DNA of 64,000 nucleotides from Sinomonas atrocyanea (GCF_030812675.1 NZ_JAUSTE010000007.1:124001-188000), one strand, 5' to 3'. Counted from the stretch's first letter, positions 52,366-62,844 are shown. Numbers and translations are program-made. The notes: generated from the letters alone by a model not told the origin.

Positions 52366-54735
52366 GTGGCCGCAGAGCTGCAGGAAGTTGAGCCAGGATT
52401 CGAGGCTGAGAAGGCCCGCGAACAGGCCTACTTCGATGTCGCCAAAGCACAGTTGGACAGAGCCATCGCCTATCGCGACGGCCCATCTTCGGGCGGTACG
52501 GCCTTCGAGCGCAGGGCGCTCGCCGCAGCGGCCAATCGCCGTGAGCGACTCGGCGCCCATGAGCCGGTCGCTTTCGGCCGTATCGACACGGTCGACGGTG
52601 AGACCCGTTACATCGGCAAAGTGGCCGTGCGTGATGACTCGACCAGTGAGGTCCTTGTCTGGAACTGGCAGTCGCCCGCAGCGGACCCGTATCACGATGC
52701 CACGTTCGAAGATCAGGCCGGGGTTGCGCGACGTCGTGTGTTCGACGCTCCCGCCAACCGGATCAAGTCGTTCGAAGATGAGCTTTTCGAGCAGATCGCC
52801 GAGGAGCTGGGGAAGCTCAGCGAGTTCCGCAGCGTAGGCGACCCACTCCTCGAAGATCTCGGGCGCGCCCGTGGCCATTACATGCAGGACATGGTCCGCA
52901 CCATCCAGGCCGAGCAGAACCGCCTGATTCGCAGCCCGAAGGATCAGCTCCTCGTCATTCAGGGTGGCCCAGGCTCGGGCAAGACTGCAATTGCTCTCCA
53001 CCGCATTTCGTGGCTTCTCTACACGCACCACGAGACGCTCGCGCCGAGAGATGTGCTCTTCGTTGGCCCGAGCCAGACCTTCACTAAGTATGTACGACGG
53101 GTCCTGCCCGATCTGGGCGACGAAGACGTCGTACAGCTGCCCCTGCCCCAGCTGATGGCTGGGTCTGACTTCCATATCAATGGCCAGGATGAGCCGCGCG
53201 TGGCCCGACTTAAGGGCACCGCGACAATGGCCGAGCTGCTCCGAAAGGCTCTCTACCAGCGTGTAAAGATCCCTGCTGGCGGCATCCGGATCCGCCGGCA
53301 GGGCGGCCTTGGCAGCGTGCCGATTGACGCAGAAGCAATCAAAGCAGCCCTGAGCGCGCTCAAGCCGAGCCCGTATTCGTCGCGCCGCGCGCTGCTCAAG
53401 GCTTCACTCGCTCGCATGGCAGCCAATACCAGCGATCCCTACATCAACGGCTTGGCAGTCGGGATCGACGACAAGTCGCTTGAGGAAGAAACAGAGAAGA
53501 TCTGGCCGCAGGTCTCGCCGCAGCAATTCGTCGTCGATCTCTACGGGTCGAAGGTCCGGCTGCGCGCCGCAGGAGCAACAGAACCCCAGATCGAATCCCT
53601 CTACAGGGCGGCACCAACTAGCATCTACGACGTCCGATGGACCGAAGCCGATCTCGCCGTTCTTGACTATGCCATTCACGCGATCAACGGGGTTGAGCAC
53701 GTCTACGGCCACATCGTGGTGGACGAGGCGCAAGACCTGTCGATCATGCAGCTTCAGGCCCTTCGCCGACGTTCGCTCGATGGGTCAATGACTATCGTCG
53801 GTGACATCGCTCAAGCGACTTCGTTGTACGCGCAGAAAGACTGGGACCAGACCACCAAGTACCTCGGTTCAGAGCTCCCCGCCAACGTCGAAGTGCTCGA
53901 GGTCGGTTACCGCGTCCCGAAGAAGGCCATGGACATTGCATCACGGGTCCTCGAAGAGGCCGCGCCCGAGATCGCAGCGCCCCAAGCCATACGGGACGTC
54001 GACGATGAGCCCCGGTGGATCCTGTGCGAGCCGAAGAGCCTCAGCGAAGCAGTCGCCGATGCAGTCCAGGACCACAGCCGCCGCGGTCTTTTTGTAGGCG
54101 TCATCGCCCCGGAATCACACTGGCCGGCGATAACTTCCGCCTTCATGGCCGGGGGCCTCCGATGGAGTGAGTCATCCGACGGCGGCCTCTCCCAAGGCAT
54201 CAATCTCGTCACGCCCCACGATTCCAAAGGCCTCGAATTCGATGCTGTCGTCGTTGTCGATCCGGCGAGAATCCTCGAGACTCCTCAAGGGGCGAAGCTG
54301 CTGTACATTGCGTTGACGCGCACTGTGCACTACCTCGACGTCGTCCTTCCGAGCACACGAGTCCCTGGCATTCTCGAAGGATTCATACCACCCGACGAGA
54401 AGCCGGAGGAGGAGGCGACCCCGGAGAGGGCCGACCGCGAGGAACCCGATCGCGCTGAGCATGACGACACAATCATTGAAGCTGAGGCCATGGTGTCGCC
54501 GCTTCTCGCTGACGCCGAAGAGGACCAGACGGGCGCAGCGGTCATCCCAATCCATAGAGACGCCGTAGCAGCCGCCTCTGGACGGCCCGAGAGCGCTCCT
54601 CTCCAGAACTCGATGTGGGAGAGCTTCGCGCAAAGTCTGGCCGAGCGTATCGCTGAAGACCTGCGGGAGAACGCCGGCCCTGCTGTACAGCGGCGAATCT
54701 TGGCCCTTCTTAAAGAGCGCCTGAACGAGGACTGA
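52366..54735 (+). CDS. helD: HelD-like RNA-polymerase-associated helicase
   Basis: A 789-residue SF1 helicase. An N-terminal coiled-coil arm (about residues 1-60) precedes NRRERLGAHEPVAFGRIDT, Walker A IQGGPGSGKTAIALHR (about 197-212), VVDEAQDLSIMQLQALRRRS (about 450) and LVTPHDSKGLEFDAVVVVDP. HelD enters stalled RNA polymerase and frees it from DNA; actinobacterial relatives give rifamycin tolerance. The acidic C-terminal linker (PEEEATPERADREEPD) is unusual. The GTG start at 52366 has GGAGGGG upstream. It is divergent from the NERD helicase, sharing a promoter region. Confidence 0.85.
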   Translation: MAAELQEVEPGFEAEKAREQAYFDVAKAQLDRAIAYRDGPSSGGTAFERRALAAAANRRERLGAHEPVAFGRIDTVDGETRYIGKVAVRDDSTSEVLVWNWQSPAADPYHDATFEDQAGVARRRVFDAPANRIKSFEDELFEQIAEELGKLSEFRSVGDPLLEDLGRARGHYMQDMVRTIQAEQNRLIRSPKDQLLVIQGGPGSGKTAIALHRISWLLYTHHETLAPRDVLFVGPSQTFTKYVRRVLPDLGDEDVVQLPLPQLMAGSDFHINGQDEPRVARLKGTATMAELLRKALYQRVKIPAGGIRIRRQGGLGSVPIDAEAIKAALSALKPSPYSSRRALLKASLARMAANTSDPYINGLAVGIDDKSLEEETEKIWPQVSPQQFVVDLYGSKVRLRAAGATEPQIESLYRAAPTSIYDVRWTEADLAVLDYAIHAINGVEHVYGHIVVDEAQDLSIMQLQALRRRSLDGSMTIVGDIAQATSLYAQKDWDQTTKYLGSELPANVEVLEVGYRVPKKAMDIASRVLEEAAPEIAAPQAIRDVDDEPRWILCEPKSLSEAVADAVQDHSRRGLFVGVIAPESHWPAITSAFMAGGLRWSESSDGGLSQGINLVTPHDSKGLEFDAVVVVDPARILETPQGAKLLYIALTRTVHYLDVVLPSTRVPGILEGFIPPDEKPEEEATPERADREEPDRAEHDDTIIEAEAMVSPLLADAEEDQTGAAVIPIHRDAVAAASGRPESAPLQNSMWESFAQSLAERIAEDLRENAGPAVQRRILALLKERLNED

Positions 54736-55223
54736 CACGAGGCCACGCAAGCCCGCGCTGTTATCGGGCCTTCCGCGGGGGCGCATGGAGTGGACGTACT
54801 CGTAAGCGGCGACTGTCACTGCGTTTAGGAACGAGCTCGGTGACCTCGACGGTATCCAATGTCTATGTCCCGACCCCTATTGATGCAGACTCCGATGGGT
54901 GGCGCCACAGGTGCTGCCTCGGGTGGCGACGGGAGGACGAGGGACAGGCGACGATCGATCGCATCGCTTATTCCGTTACCCAGCTGTCGGCACGACGCCG
55001 AGTGCCCGAGACGCCCGCATCTCTACCGAACAGAGCGGTCTGCCGGCTGATGCCTTTGAAGCCTTGGCCGCTGCGGCCGAGCTGCAGGAGCCCGAGAACA
55101 GGGAGTTCGACCCTTTGCGTGCTCGTCGCCACTCGTGTCACCGAGCCGCGTTCGAACGCCGTGATCCCGATACTCCGAGTGGGTTGTAAAGTTCCTGATA
55201 CACGCACACCACGGGGGAAACCG
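54736..55223. other. intergenic region, possible gene remnant
   Basis: About 490 bp without a supported gene. One frame (54899-55189) reads ISTEQSGLPADAFEALAAAA and ENREFDPLRARRH, protein-like but with no start, ribosome site or recognised family. It may be the remains of a deleted gene. Confidence 0.35.
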
Positions 55224-57323
55224 ATGAAGGCCGTTGACACCCACCTGCTCACACTGCTCAAGGCGAGCAGCCAGTTCATTGTGCCGATCTACCAGAGGCT
55301 CTACTCGTGGCAGGAAACGCACTGCGCCAAGCTGTGGGCCGACATCGTCCGGGCCGGATCGACGGCAGCCCTCGGTTCCCACTTCACAGGCTCGATCGTC
55401 TACGTCGCCAGGGACCAGGCAACCAACACCTCAGCCGAGCCGGATCTGATCATTGACGGCCAGCAGCGGGTCACGACGGTGACGCTGATCCTCGCTGCAC
55501 TGGCTGCGCGGCTCGAGAGGCTTCCGGAGGATGAGCGGGAGCCATGGGACGGCTTCTCGCCACGTAAGATCCGCAATCGCTACCTCCTCAACGATGACGA
55601 GGAGGGCGAGCGCCAGTTCAAGCTGATCCTGTCCCAGAGCGACAGGCAGGCGCTCATGACCATCCTGCAGGGCGCGGAGCTACCGTCGGGCATGATCACC
55701 CGCGTGACCGATAACTATGCCTTCTTCGAGCAGAAACTCAACGATTCACGCCTGGACCTGGCGGTTGTCTGCCGCGGACTCGACAAGCTCGTCGTCGTCG
55801 ATGTGAAGCTCGAGCGCGGTGTCGACAACCCCCAACTGGTCTTCGAGGCAATGAACTCAACCGGCAAGGAACTGTCCCAGGCCGACTTGATCCGCAACTA
55901 CGTGCTGATGGACCTGCCGCCTAAGCAGCAGGAGAAGCTCTACTCGGCCTACTGGCGGCCCATGGAACTCGAGTTCGCCGGTGCGGAGGATAGCCAGTTC
56001 GACGAGTTCGTCCGCCACTACCTGACCATCAAGACCGGTGAGATCCCGCGCCTTGACGACATCTATGACGGGTTCAAGAATCACGCCGCCGCCTTCACGG
56101 CTGCCGACGAGACCATCGAGTCGCTCGTCATCGAGCTGCGCCAGTATGCACGCCGGTACTGCGCGATGGCACTAGGCAAGGAATCGGACCCGAAACTTCA
56201 GCGCGCTTTCAGGGACCTGGACCAGATCAAGGCCGACGTCGTATTCCCCTTCCTGCTGGAGGCCTACACAGACTACGAGCTCGGGACCCTGACCCGAGAC
56301 GACGTGCTCGAGATCGTCGACCTGGTGACCTCGTACATCTTCCGCCGCGCAGTCTGCCGAATCCCGACCAACTCGCTGAACAAGACCTTCGCAGGCTTCA
56401 GCGCCGCGGTGCGTAAGGACCGCTACCTCGACAGCGTTAGGGCCAACTTCCTTGGCTTTAGGAGCTACCGCCGGTTCCCGACGGACGCCGAGTTCGTAGC
56501 GGACCTCGCGGCCAACGACCTGTACAACTTCCGCCGGCGCTCGTACTTCCTGCGCATGCTGGAGAACTACGGCCGCAAGGAGCACGTGACGATCGAGGAC
56601 TACACGATCGAGCACATCATGCCGCAGAACGACGACCTGTCCGAAGAGTGGCAGACCGCGCTCGGCGACGACTGGGAGGACGTGCAGCAGAAGTACCTGC
56701 ATACCCTAGGAAACCTGACGCTGACGGGCTATAACTCCGAGTACTCCGATCACTCGTTCACCAAGAAGCGCGACATGGAGGGCGGGTTCAAGGACAGCCC
56801 ACTCCGGCTGAACAGGGGCCTAGGACGGCTCGAGACCTGGAATGCGAGCGAGATCCAGAAGCGTGCCTCGCGGTTGGCCGATGATGCGCTCAAGATCTGG
56901 GCCCGTCCAGAGCTTCCCGCCGAGACGATCGCGGAGTTCGAGGGCAAGCGGGCCGAATCTGACTTCACCGTCGAGGACCATCCGCATCTCCTACCGCAGC
57001 CGCGCCGGGCCTTGTTCGAGAAGTTCAGTGCCGAGGTGCTCGCTCTGGACCCGGGTATCACCCGGCAGTTCCTGAAGCTCTACGTCGCGTTCAAGGCCGA
57101 AACCAACTTCGTCGATGTCGTGCCCCAGAAGGCCCGGTTGAGGCTCAGCCTCAATATTCCAATCGAAGCGCTCCGTGACGAGCGCAGCCTTGCTTGGGAC
57201 GTCAGCGACAAAGGACATTGGGGCAACGGCCCGACCGAGGTCGGCCTGGACGAGGGCTCCGACCTTGTCTACATCGTCGGGCTGGTCCGCCAGGCGTTCG
57301 AGTTCCAGATGGGCGGGGAGTAG
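55224..57323 (+). CDS. GmrSD-type restriction enzyme (DUF262-DUF1524) with DUF5655
   Basis: A 699-residue fused type IV enzyme. DUF262 (GmrS) has VPIYQRLYSWQE and the nucleotide-hydrolysis motif LIIDGQQRVTTV (75-86). DUF1524 (GmrD) has YTIEHIMPQN and LGNLTLTGYNSEYSDHSFTKKR as the His-Me finger nuclease. The C-terminal 100 residues (FLKLYVAFKAETNFVDVVP) match DUF5655. It cuts modified (for example glucosylated) phage DNA. ATG 55224 is set by GGGGGA; the open frame upstream is not family-like. It is a stand-alone gene between HelD and Wadjet. Confidence 0.9.
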   Translation: MKAVDTHLLTLLKASSQFIVPIYQRLYSWQETHCAKLWADIVRAGSTAALGSHFTGSIVYVARDQATNTSAEPDLIIDGQQRVTTVTLILAALAARLERLPEDEREPWDGFSPRKIRNRYLLNDDEEGERQFKLILSQSDRQALMTILQGAELPSGMITRVTDNYAFFEQKLNDSRLDLAVVCRGLDKLVVVDVKLERGVDNPQLVFEAMNSTGKELSQADLIRNYVLMDLPPKQQEKLYSAYWRPMELEFAGAEDSQFDEFVRHYLTIKTGEIPRLDDIYDGFKNHAAAFTAADETIESLVIELRQYARRYCAMALGKESDPKLQRAFRDLDQIKADVVFPFLLEAYTDYELGTLTRDDVLEIVDLVTSYIFRRAVCRIPTNSLNKTFAGFSAAVRKDRYLDSVRANFLGFRSYRRFPTDAEFVADLAANDLYNFRRRSYFLRMLENYGRKEHVTIEDYTIEHIMPQNDDLSEEWQTALGDDWEDVQQKYLHTLGNLTLTGYNSEYSDHSFTKKRDMEGGFKDSPLRLNRGLGRLETWNASEIQKRASRLADDALKIWARPELPAETIAEFEGKRAESDFTVEDHPHLLPQPRRALFEKFSAEVLALDPGITRQFLKLYVAFKAETNFVDVVPQKARLRLSLNIPIEALRDERSLAWDVSDKGHWGNGPTEVGLDEGSDLVYIVGLVRQAFEFQMGGE

Positions 57324-57561
57324 GCTGCAGGCCACCAGCGGGCGGATGTCACGATTGTGATACGCGGGACCATGCTGGCACTTTATGGCGCAGCGAAGGT
57401 TCGATGGGGCAGAGAGAGCCGGCGACGGTATCGGAAACGCCACTGCATGCATCGTCTGGGACACCGCGGACGGTGCTCTACACGTGCAAGACCTCGGCCA
57501 CGGGCACCCGGCTGCGCTGGCGGCAGTAGGGCCGCCAGCGCCGGCGCGCGCTATACGGCCC

Positions 57562-58800
57562 TTAGGCCTTCCACCCAGAGGCGGCCGCCGCGATCCTCTC
57601 CAAGGCCCAGTCCCAGCTCACGTACTCCTGCTCGAGGCGCACCCCCGCCCACCCGTCCGGGACCAGATCGCCGCCGGTCAGCGCGTCATAGACCTCGCCC
57701 TCCTCGGCGGTGAGCCGCGTCAGCGCCGCCCTCGTGGGTCGGGGGTCCTCGACCCAGAGCTCGGCATGTGCTGCGAGCGTCTCCTGGTCCATGAGCAGGC
57801 TCTCGACGTGCGGATGCGAGGCGCGGAGCTGGTCCAGGACGGCGAAGCCGTGCGAGTCCAGGTCCCCCCAGTACAGGAGAGGGAAGGCCGAGAGCCATTC
57901 CGGCACCCGCGTGCCCGAGCCGAACCCCGCCCCGAAGACGGCCAGCGCACCGGGCAGCGGCGGCAGCGAAAGGAACGTGACCTTGTTCTCGACGACGATG
58001 ACGGTCCGCAGGTCAAGGCGCAGTCTGGCGAAGTCGTCCACGCGGAGCACCACGTCCGTGGCCCCTCCAGGGAATGCCAACGCGGGGTCGAGCAGCCGGA
58101 ATCGTACCGGCGCCGGCTCGGTCAGGAGCCCGTGCCGCGCCTCGAAGCCGCCCGCCGCCCGGTCGGGATCGATGGCCGTGACGAGCTCGTCGAGGGTCCG
58201 CCGGCGCGTCTCGAGGAACTTCGTGTGGATCCCGGGAAGCGACAGCTGCCGGAGGTACACGCCCGGCGCGGGATGGTCCGCGAACCAGCGCGCGGCCCGG
58301 ACTAGGTCCGGCAGATCCCTGCGCACCTCGAGCGCATGCAGCGCCCGCCGGCACAGCCACCCCTCAAGCCCTGGCTCCGCGGCGAGGACCGTGTCGGCGA
58401 CCCGCACGAACGACTCGAGGTCCCGCCGTCGTCCGATGAACCCCGCCTCGTCCGCGGGGGAGGCGAAGACCGCGGCCGCTGGCACGAGGTTCGCCCCGAT
58501 CGTTGTCCGCCCCGCCTCCGCTGTCTCGAGGGTGAACGGCCCTGACCCGCCAGCGCCGGCCGCCGCGTGCAGCTCCGCGGCCCACGCCCGCGCGGCAGCG
58601 TAGTCGTCCCGCAGCTGGGCGGCGGTGGGGCGCCTGAGCGGACGACGGCGCGGGTAGGCCCCCGTGGGCCGGATCGCCTCCCGCAGGAGCTCGCCCCGGT
58701 CCCAGGACCGCTGCGCGGCCGACTTCAGCTCCGCAACCCCCGTCCAGCCGCCAGGGCGGCCGCGCACCTTCTCAGCCGGCACGCCGGTCCCGCTCCTCAC
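57562..58800 (-). CDS. jetD: Wadjet JetD (DUF3322/DUF2220) nuclease
   Basis: A 412-residue protein. The N-terminal DUF3322 region has AAQRSWDRGELLREAIR; the C-terminal TOPRIM-like DUF2220 region has VIVVENKVTFLSLP (about 265-278) and LLYWGDLDSHGFAVLDQLR (about 307-325), whose glutamate and DxD are the metal site. JetD cuts plasmid DNA extruded by the JetABC motor. The GTG start at 58800 overlaps the jetC stop by 29 bp. It is the last gene of the operon. Confidence 0.92.
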   Translation of the reverse strand: MRSGTGVPAEKVRGRPGGWTGVAELKSAAQRSWDRGELLREAIRPTGAYPRRRPLRRPTAAQLRDDYAAARAWAAELHAAAGAGGSGPFTLETAEAGRTTIGANLVPAAAVFASPADEAGFIGRRRDLESFVRVADTVLAAEPGLEGWLCRRALHALEVRRDLPDLVRAARWFADHPAPGVYLRQLSLPGIHTKFLETRRRTLDELVTAIDPDRAAGGFEARHGLLTEPAPVRFRLLDPALAFPGGATDVVLRVDDFARLRLDLRTVIVVENKVTFLSLPPLPGALAVFGAGFGSGTRVPEWLSAFPLLYWGDLDSHGFAVLDQLRASHPHVESLLMDQETLAAHAELWVEDPRPTRAALTRLTAEEGEVYDALTGGDLVPDGWAGVRLEQEYVSWDWALERIAAAASGWKA

Positions 58801-61800
58801 GGTACTCCTGGATCGTCATGTTCCGCAGCCGCGAGTCCTGCCCGGTGGGATTCGCGACGAAGCCGACATGGGCCACGTACGGCTCGATCACGTGGATCTT
58901 CTGTAGCGGCGTGACCACGAGCAGCTGGAGCCGCATGCGACGGAACAGCTCGAGCCCGTACCGCGCAGACTCATCGGAGCCGCGGCCGAACGCCTCATCG
59001 ATCACCACGAAGCGAAAGCTGCGCTCGGGGCTGCGTCCCCGCTCGGCGGACTGGGTTCCCGCGAGCCCGAACTGGAACGCGAGCGCCGCGGCGAGGATCG
59101 TGTAGGCGAGCTTCTCCTTCTGGCCGCCTGACTTGCCGCCGGAGTCCGTGAAGTGCTCGTGCTCCTCGCCGGTCTCGGTCCACTTCTCCGAGGCGCTGAA
59201 CGTGAACCACTGGCGCACGTCGGTGACCTTCGCGGTCCACCGGGCATCCAGCGCGGTGAGCCCTTGGCGTCCCCGGAACCGCTCCACGAGCTTCTCGACC
59301 TGGAGGAACTTCTGCTCGGAGTACTGCTCCTCCGCGCCGAGCGTCCCCTCCGAGCAGGCCCGCAGGTCCGCCACGAACTCGCGCACGTCCGAATCGGTGG
59401 TGGGCTGGAGCTCGAGCTGGATGTGCCGGCCGGGGTTGTATTCGATCTCGGCGAGGGAGGCGTTGATCTCCCGGATCCTGCCGGCGATCACGGTCTTGCG
59501 TCCCTCGAGGAACGCGTTGAACCCGACGACCTCGTTGATCGTGTTCTGGTTCAGCGACTCCTTGAAGCGCTCCTCGAAGCGGGGCAGGTCGTTGCCCTGC
59601 AGCTGCTCGAGCAGCGCGCTGTACTCGGGAGCCGCGTCGAGCGACTCGTCGAAGTCCGTGGTCTCCGTGGGGTAGGCGGCGCGGAAGGCCGCCATGAGGT
59701 TGATCGTCTTCTCGGCGGCGGCCGCCACGCGCTTGTTGAGCGCGTCCAACTCGCCTTGGAGCTGCTCCCGGACCCGGGTCTGCGCCCGCTCGGCGTTCTT
59801 GTAGGTGAGCTCCTCGTCGCCGAGCACCGCCTCGGCGAGCGCCGCGATCTCCGCCGCCAGCCCGGCGTCGTCCGTGATCGGATGCTCGGCGAGAATTCCG
59901 CGGCACTCCTCGATCGCCTCGGCGATCGCGCGCTCCTCGTTCTCGTTCGCCCCGATCCGCTTCTCCACGGCGGAGGCCTTCTCCCGCACCCGGCCCAGGC
60001 GCACGACGGCGGCTGCCTCCTTCGCGGCCAGCGCGGCCAGGACGTCGCTCGCCTCCTCGATCTGCGCCTTCTCGGCCGTCAGGTCCTCGATGCGGCGCGA
60101 CGTGCCGCGCCAGTCGATGTCCTCGAAGGACGTGCCGTGCAGCTTGCCGAGGTCCTGCTGGCCGTGGGCCAGCTCGCCGAGGCCATTGATGGTCCGCGCG
60201 ATTTGCGCGTCCAGGGCCGCGAGCCCGGCCTCGGCGGCGTCGAGGTCTGTACGGAGCCGGGCGACCTTTTCGGTGTTGTCCCAGCCGAGGACGTACTCGC
60301 GCCGGTCCGTGATGTCGCGGCGGTCGTCCTTCTCATGCCGCCCTCCGCCGGTCTTGAGCTGGCCGTTGGGCGTGACGGCCCTGGCCGAGCGGCGGAACTC
60401 GGCGAGGTCCTCGCAGCACCGGTGGTCGAAGCGGCGCGATAGCTCGCCAAGCAGGAACTCGCGGAACGGGGTTCCCGGCTTGACCGTGATCTTCGAGCCG
60501 AGCGTCCCGGGCTCGGGCTGGGCCGCGGGTCCCGGGCGGGAGTCCGCGACTCTGAGGTACACGAGGCGGGCCCGCAGGTTGTTCGCATCAACCCACGAGC
60601 TCACGGCCGCGTAGTGCTCGTCGGGGACGAGGAGCGAGAGCGCGAACCCGCGCAGCGTCCGCTCTGCGGCGCCCTCCCACAGCGACTCGCCGTCCCGAAC
60701 CCGCAGCAGCTCGCCCGCGTACGGAAGCGCCGACGCGGGCACGCCGGTACCCGCGCACAGGCGGGCGCGCAGCTCGAGCTGGGCCCGGGGCAGCAGGTTC
60801 TGCCGCGCGCTGAGGCTGCGCACCTCGTCGGAGAGCTCCTGCACCCGGCTCGCCGCGTCGCCGCGTTCAGCCGTGCGCCGCGCCAGCTCCCCGTTGAGGG
60901 CCTCAGCCCGTTCGCGGAGGCCGGTCTCGACCCTGTCGAGACGGCTCGCATTCTGATCGAACGCCACGCGCTCGGCGGGGTCTGCGAGGCCGAGGCGCCC
61001 TGCGGCGGCGGCGTAGTCGGCGCCCCTGGCCTTCTGCCTGGCCTGGACGGCGCGGGCTTCGAGGATAGCCGTGTCGATGGCGGCGAGCCGCCCGCCGCCC
61101 TGGGTGCGCAGGTCCTCGCGGATCTGGGATAGCTCGGTCTCGACGGCGAGCTCCTCGGCCCGCCGCTCGTCCTTCTCCCGGCCCAGGCGCTCGGCCGTGC
61201 GCGCGAGCTCGGCCTGGTGCTCGAGGCTCAGCCCGAGCCGCTTCGATGTGAACCAGGGCAGGAGCTGGTCCCGCTGGGCGCGGCCGCGGGCCTCACGGCC
61301 GGCGAGCTCGGCGTGCCGCGCCGCACCGTCGCGGACGGGGACGAGCCGGGAGATCTGGTCCTTCGCGCGGAGGACCGCCTCGTGCGCCTTCTTGAGGTCG
61401 TCGAAGTGGTGCAGGAGGTTCGCGATGCGGTCCTGGACGTCGTCGTCGTCGAGCATGTTCGCGCGAACGAACTGCGTGATGTTCTCGACCTGCTTCATTG
61501 ACACGGTGCGGTGGAACAGCTCCATCGCCTGCCCGCTGCCGATCCCGAAGTGGCGCTTGAACGCGGACTCGTACTTCTCGAAGGTGTCGAACACGTCGAC
61601 GCCACTCGCGCGCAGGGTCTTCTTGAGCTTCGCGGGGTCGCCGCCGAAGTCGGCGAAGTCGGCCGCGATGCCCTGCTCACGTGGGGCGAGCGTGTAGAAG
61701 CGGTTCGGCTGGCCGGCCTCCTGGGTTGCCCACAGGGTGAGGGCGAGCGTGACGGTCTTATCGAGGACCGCGTTGTGGAACACGCCGAGGACTACGGAGA

Positions 61801-62194
61801 AGGATCCGGGACCGCGGAGGGCGACCGGCTTGGAGCTGTCGCCCGCGGCCGTGCGTTCGCTCTTGTGGAAGCCGCGCACGTAGGACATCAGGGTGCGCTC
61901 CTTCTTCTGCGCGCCTGCGGCCTTGTTGTACTCGATGCGGTGGGCCGGGAGCAGGAGCGTCGTGACGGCGTCGACCACCGTCGACTTGCCCGACCCGATG
62001 TCCCCCGTGAGCAGGCTCGTCTCGCCATCGAGGCGGAAGGTGCGCACCCCGCCGTCGAACGTGCCCCAGTTGAGCAGCTCGAGCCGGTGCAGGCGGAACC
62101 CGGGGCGCGGGCCCTCCCCGGAGCCGTCGGCGCCGATGGCCTCGTCGGCGAGCTCCTCGAGGCCGAAGAGCTGGTCTTGTCCGTCCACGCTCAT
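58772..62194 (-). CDS. jetC: Wadjet JetC (SMC/MukB-like ATPase)
   Basis: A 1140-residue SMC-like loop-extruding ATPase. Walker A LLTGDIGSGKSTVVDAV (61-77), two long coiled coils with a hinge near residues 500-600, the ABC signature SGGKSGGQKEKLAYTILAAA (about 1010-1030) and Walker B VVIDEAFGRGSDES (about 1062-1075). It forms the motor of type I Wadjet with JetA and JetB and acts on small circular DNA. It overlaps jetB by ATGA. Confidence 0.95.
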   Translation of the reverse strand: MSVDGQDQLFGLEELADEAIGADGSGEGPRPGFRLHRLELLNWGTFDGGVRTFRLDGETSLLTGDIGSGKSTVVDAVTTLLLPAHRIEYNKAAGAQKKERTLMSYVRGFHKSERTAAGDSSKPVALRGPGSFSVVLGVFHNAVLDKTVTLALTLWATQEAGQPNRFYTLAPREQGIAADFADFGGDPAKLKKTLRASGVDVFDTFEKYESAFKRHFGIGSGQAMELFHRTVSMKQVENITQFVRANMLDDDDVQDRIANLLHHFDDLKKAHEAVLRAKDQISRLVPVRDGAARHAELAGREARGRAQRDQLLPWFTSKRLGLSLEHQAELARTAERLGREKDERRAEELAVETELSQIREDLRTQGGGRLAAIDTAILEARAVQARQKARGADYAAAAGRLGLADPAERVAFDQNASRLDRVETGLRERAEALNGELARRTAERGDAASRVQELSDEVRSLSARQNLLPRAQLELRARLCAGTGVPASALPYAGELLRVRDGESLWEGAAERTLRGFALSLLVPDEHYAAVSSWVDANNLRARLVYLRVADSRPGPAAQPEPGTLGSKITVKPGTPFREFLLGELSRRFDHRCCEDLAEFRRSARAVTPNGQLKTGGGRHEKDDRRDITDRREYVLGWDNTEKVARLRTDLDAAEAGLAALDAQIARTINGLGELAHGQQDLGKLHGTSFEDIDWRGTSRRIEDLTAEKAQIEEASDVLAALAAKEAAAVVRLGRVREKASAVEKRIGANENEERAIAEAIEECRGILAEHPITDDAGLAAEIAALAEAVLGDEELTYKNAERAQTRVREQLQGELDALNKRVAAAAEKTINLMAAFRAAYPTETTDFDESLDAAPEYSALLEQLQGNDLPRFEERFKESLNQNTINEVVGFNAFLEGRKTVIAGRIREINASLAEIEYNPGRHIQLELQPTTDSDVREFVADLRACSEGTLGAEEQYSEQKFLQVEKLVERFRGRQGLTALDARWTAKVTDVRQWFTFSASEKWTETGEEHEHFTDSGGKSGGQKEKLAYTILAAALAFQFGLAGTQSAERGRSPERSFRFVVIDEAFGRGSDESARYGLELFRRMRLQLLVVTPLQKIHVIEPYVAHVGFVANPTGQDSRLRNMTIQEYREERDRRAG

Positions 62195-62844
62195 GCGCCG
62201 TTCCCCTCCTGCGGTGCGTCGCCCGCGAGCGCGGCCCGGTAGTCCGCGAGCCGGGCATCCAACTCTTCAAGCCACTGTGCGTCCACGAAGGCCTTGATGA
62301 TCCTGACCACCTCGTAGGACCCTTCCTGCCCGCGCAGGCGCCTGAGGAAGCCGAGCTCCACGACCTTCTTGATGGTGGTCGAGAGCTGGTCGAGCATCCT
62401 GGCCTCGTTGCTCGTCTCGGGCAGGAAGACCGCGAGCATCTCGTGCAGCTGGGTCTCGGTCATGATCAGCCGGGTCTCGTCGTTGCGCTGGTCGAATTCG
62501 GCGAGCCGTGCCCGCAGGAGCGCCAGCAGCAGGCTCACAGCGAAGGTGAGCTGGCGCCGGGGGACGAGGCGGGGAAGGTCCGAGTCTGCGTCGTTGCGCG
62601 AGCGCAGGAACGCGTAGCCCTCGGCGTCGTCGAGGAACAGCTCGAGGCCCAGGACGGACACGTAGTCCTGCACGTGCGAGCTCAGCTCCGCGAGCGCCTG
62701 CCACAGTTTCTCGTCCGATTCGCGGTAGAGGACGCCCTTGAACAGGCGGGTGACCACGGCGGGCAGGTCCGCGGGCGTGGCCGCCCCCGGTCCGGCTGCA
62801 GCGCTGGCGGCGGGACCGATTCCGGCGTCCTCGGGCGCGGTCAT
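62191..62844 (-). CDS. jetB: Wadjet JetB (DUF4194, MukE-like)
   Basis: A 217-residue protein with DUF4194/MukE-like winged-helix content: RLFKGVLYRESDEKLWQAL, VLGLELFLDDAEGYAFLRS, DETRLIMTETQLHEMLAVFL and KKVVELGFLRRLRGQEGSYEV. It bridges JetA and JetC. ATG 62844 overlaps the jetA stop (ATGA), which sets the start; a longer frame upstream is only jetA in another frame. The alanine/proline-rich N-terminus is probably disordered. Confidence 0.93.
   Translation of the reverse strand: MTAPEDAGIGPAASAAAGPGAATPADLPAVVTRLFKGVLYRESDEKLWQALAELSSHVQDYVSVLGLELFLDDAEGYAFLRSRNDADSDLPRLVPRRQLTFAVSLLLALLRARLAEFDQRNDETRLIMTETQLHEMLAVFLPETSNEARMLDQLSTTIKKVVELGFLRRLRGQEGSYEVVRIIKAFVDAQWLEELDARLADYRAALAGDAPQEGNGA

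Noticed and set aside
57324-57561. A gene between GmrSD and jetD
   Set aside because: The open frames here are short or run antisense through jetD, with no ribosome site or family features.
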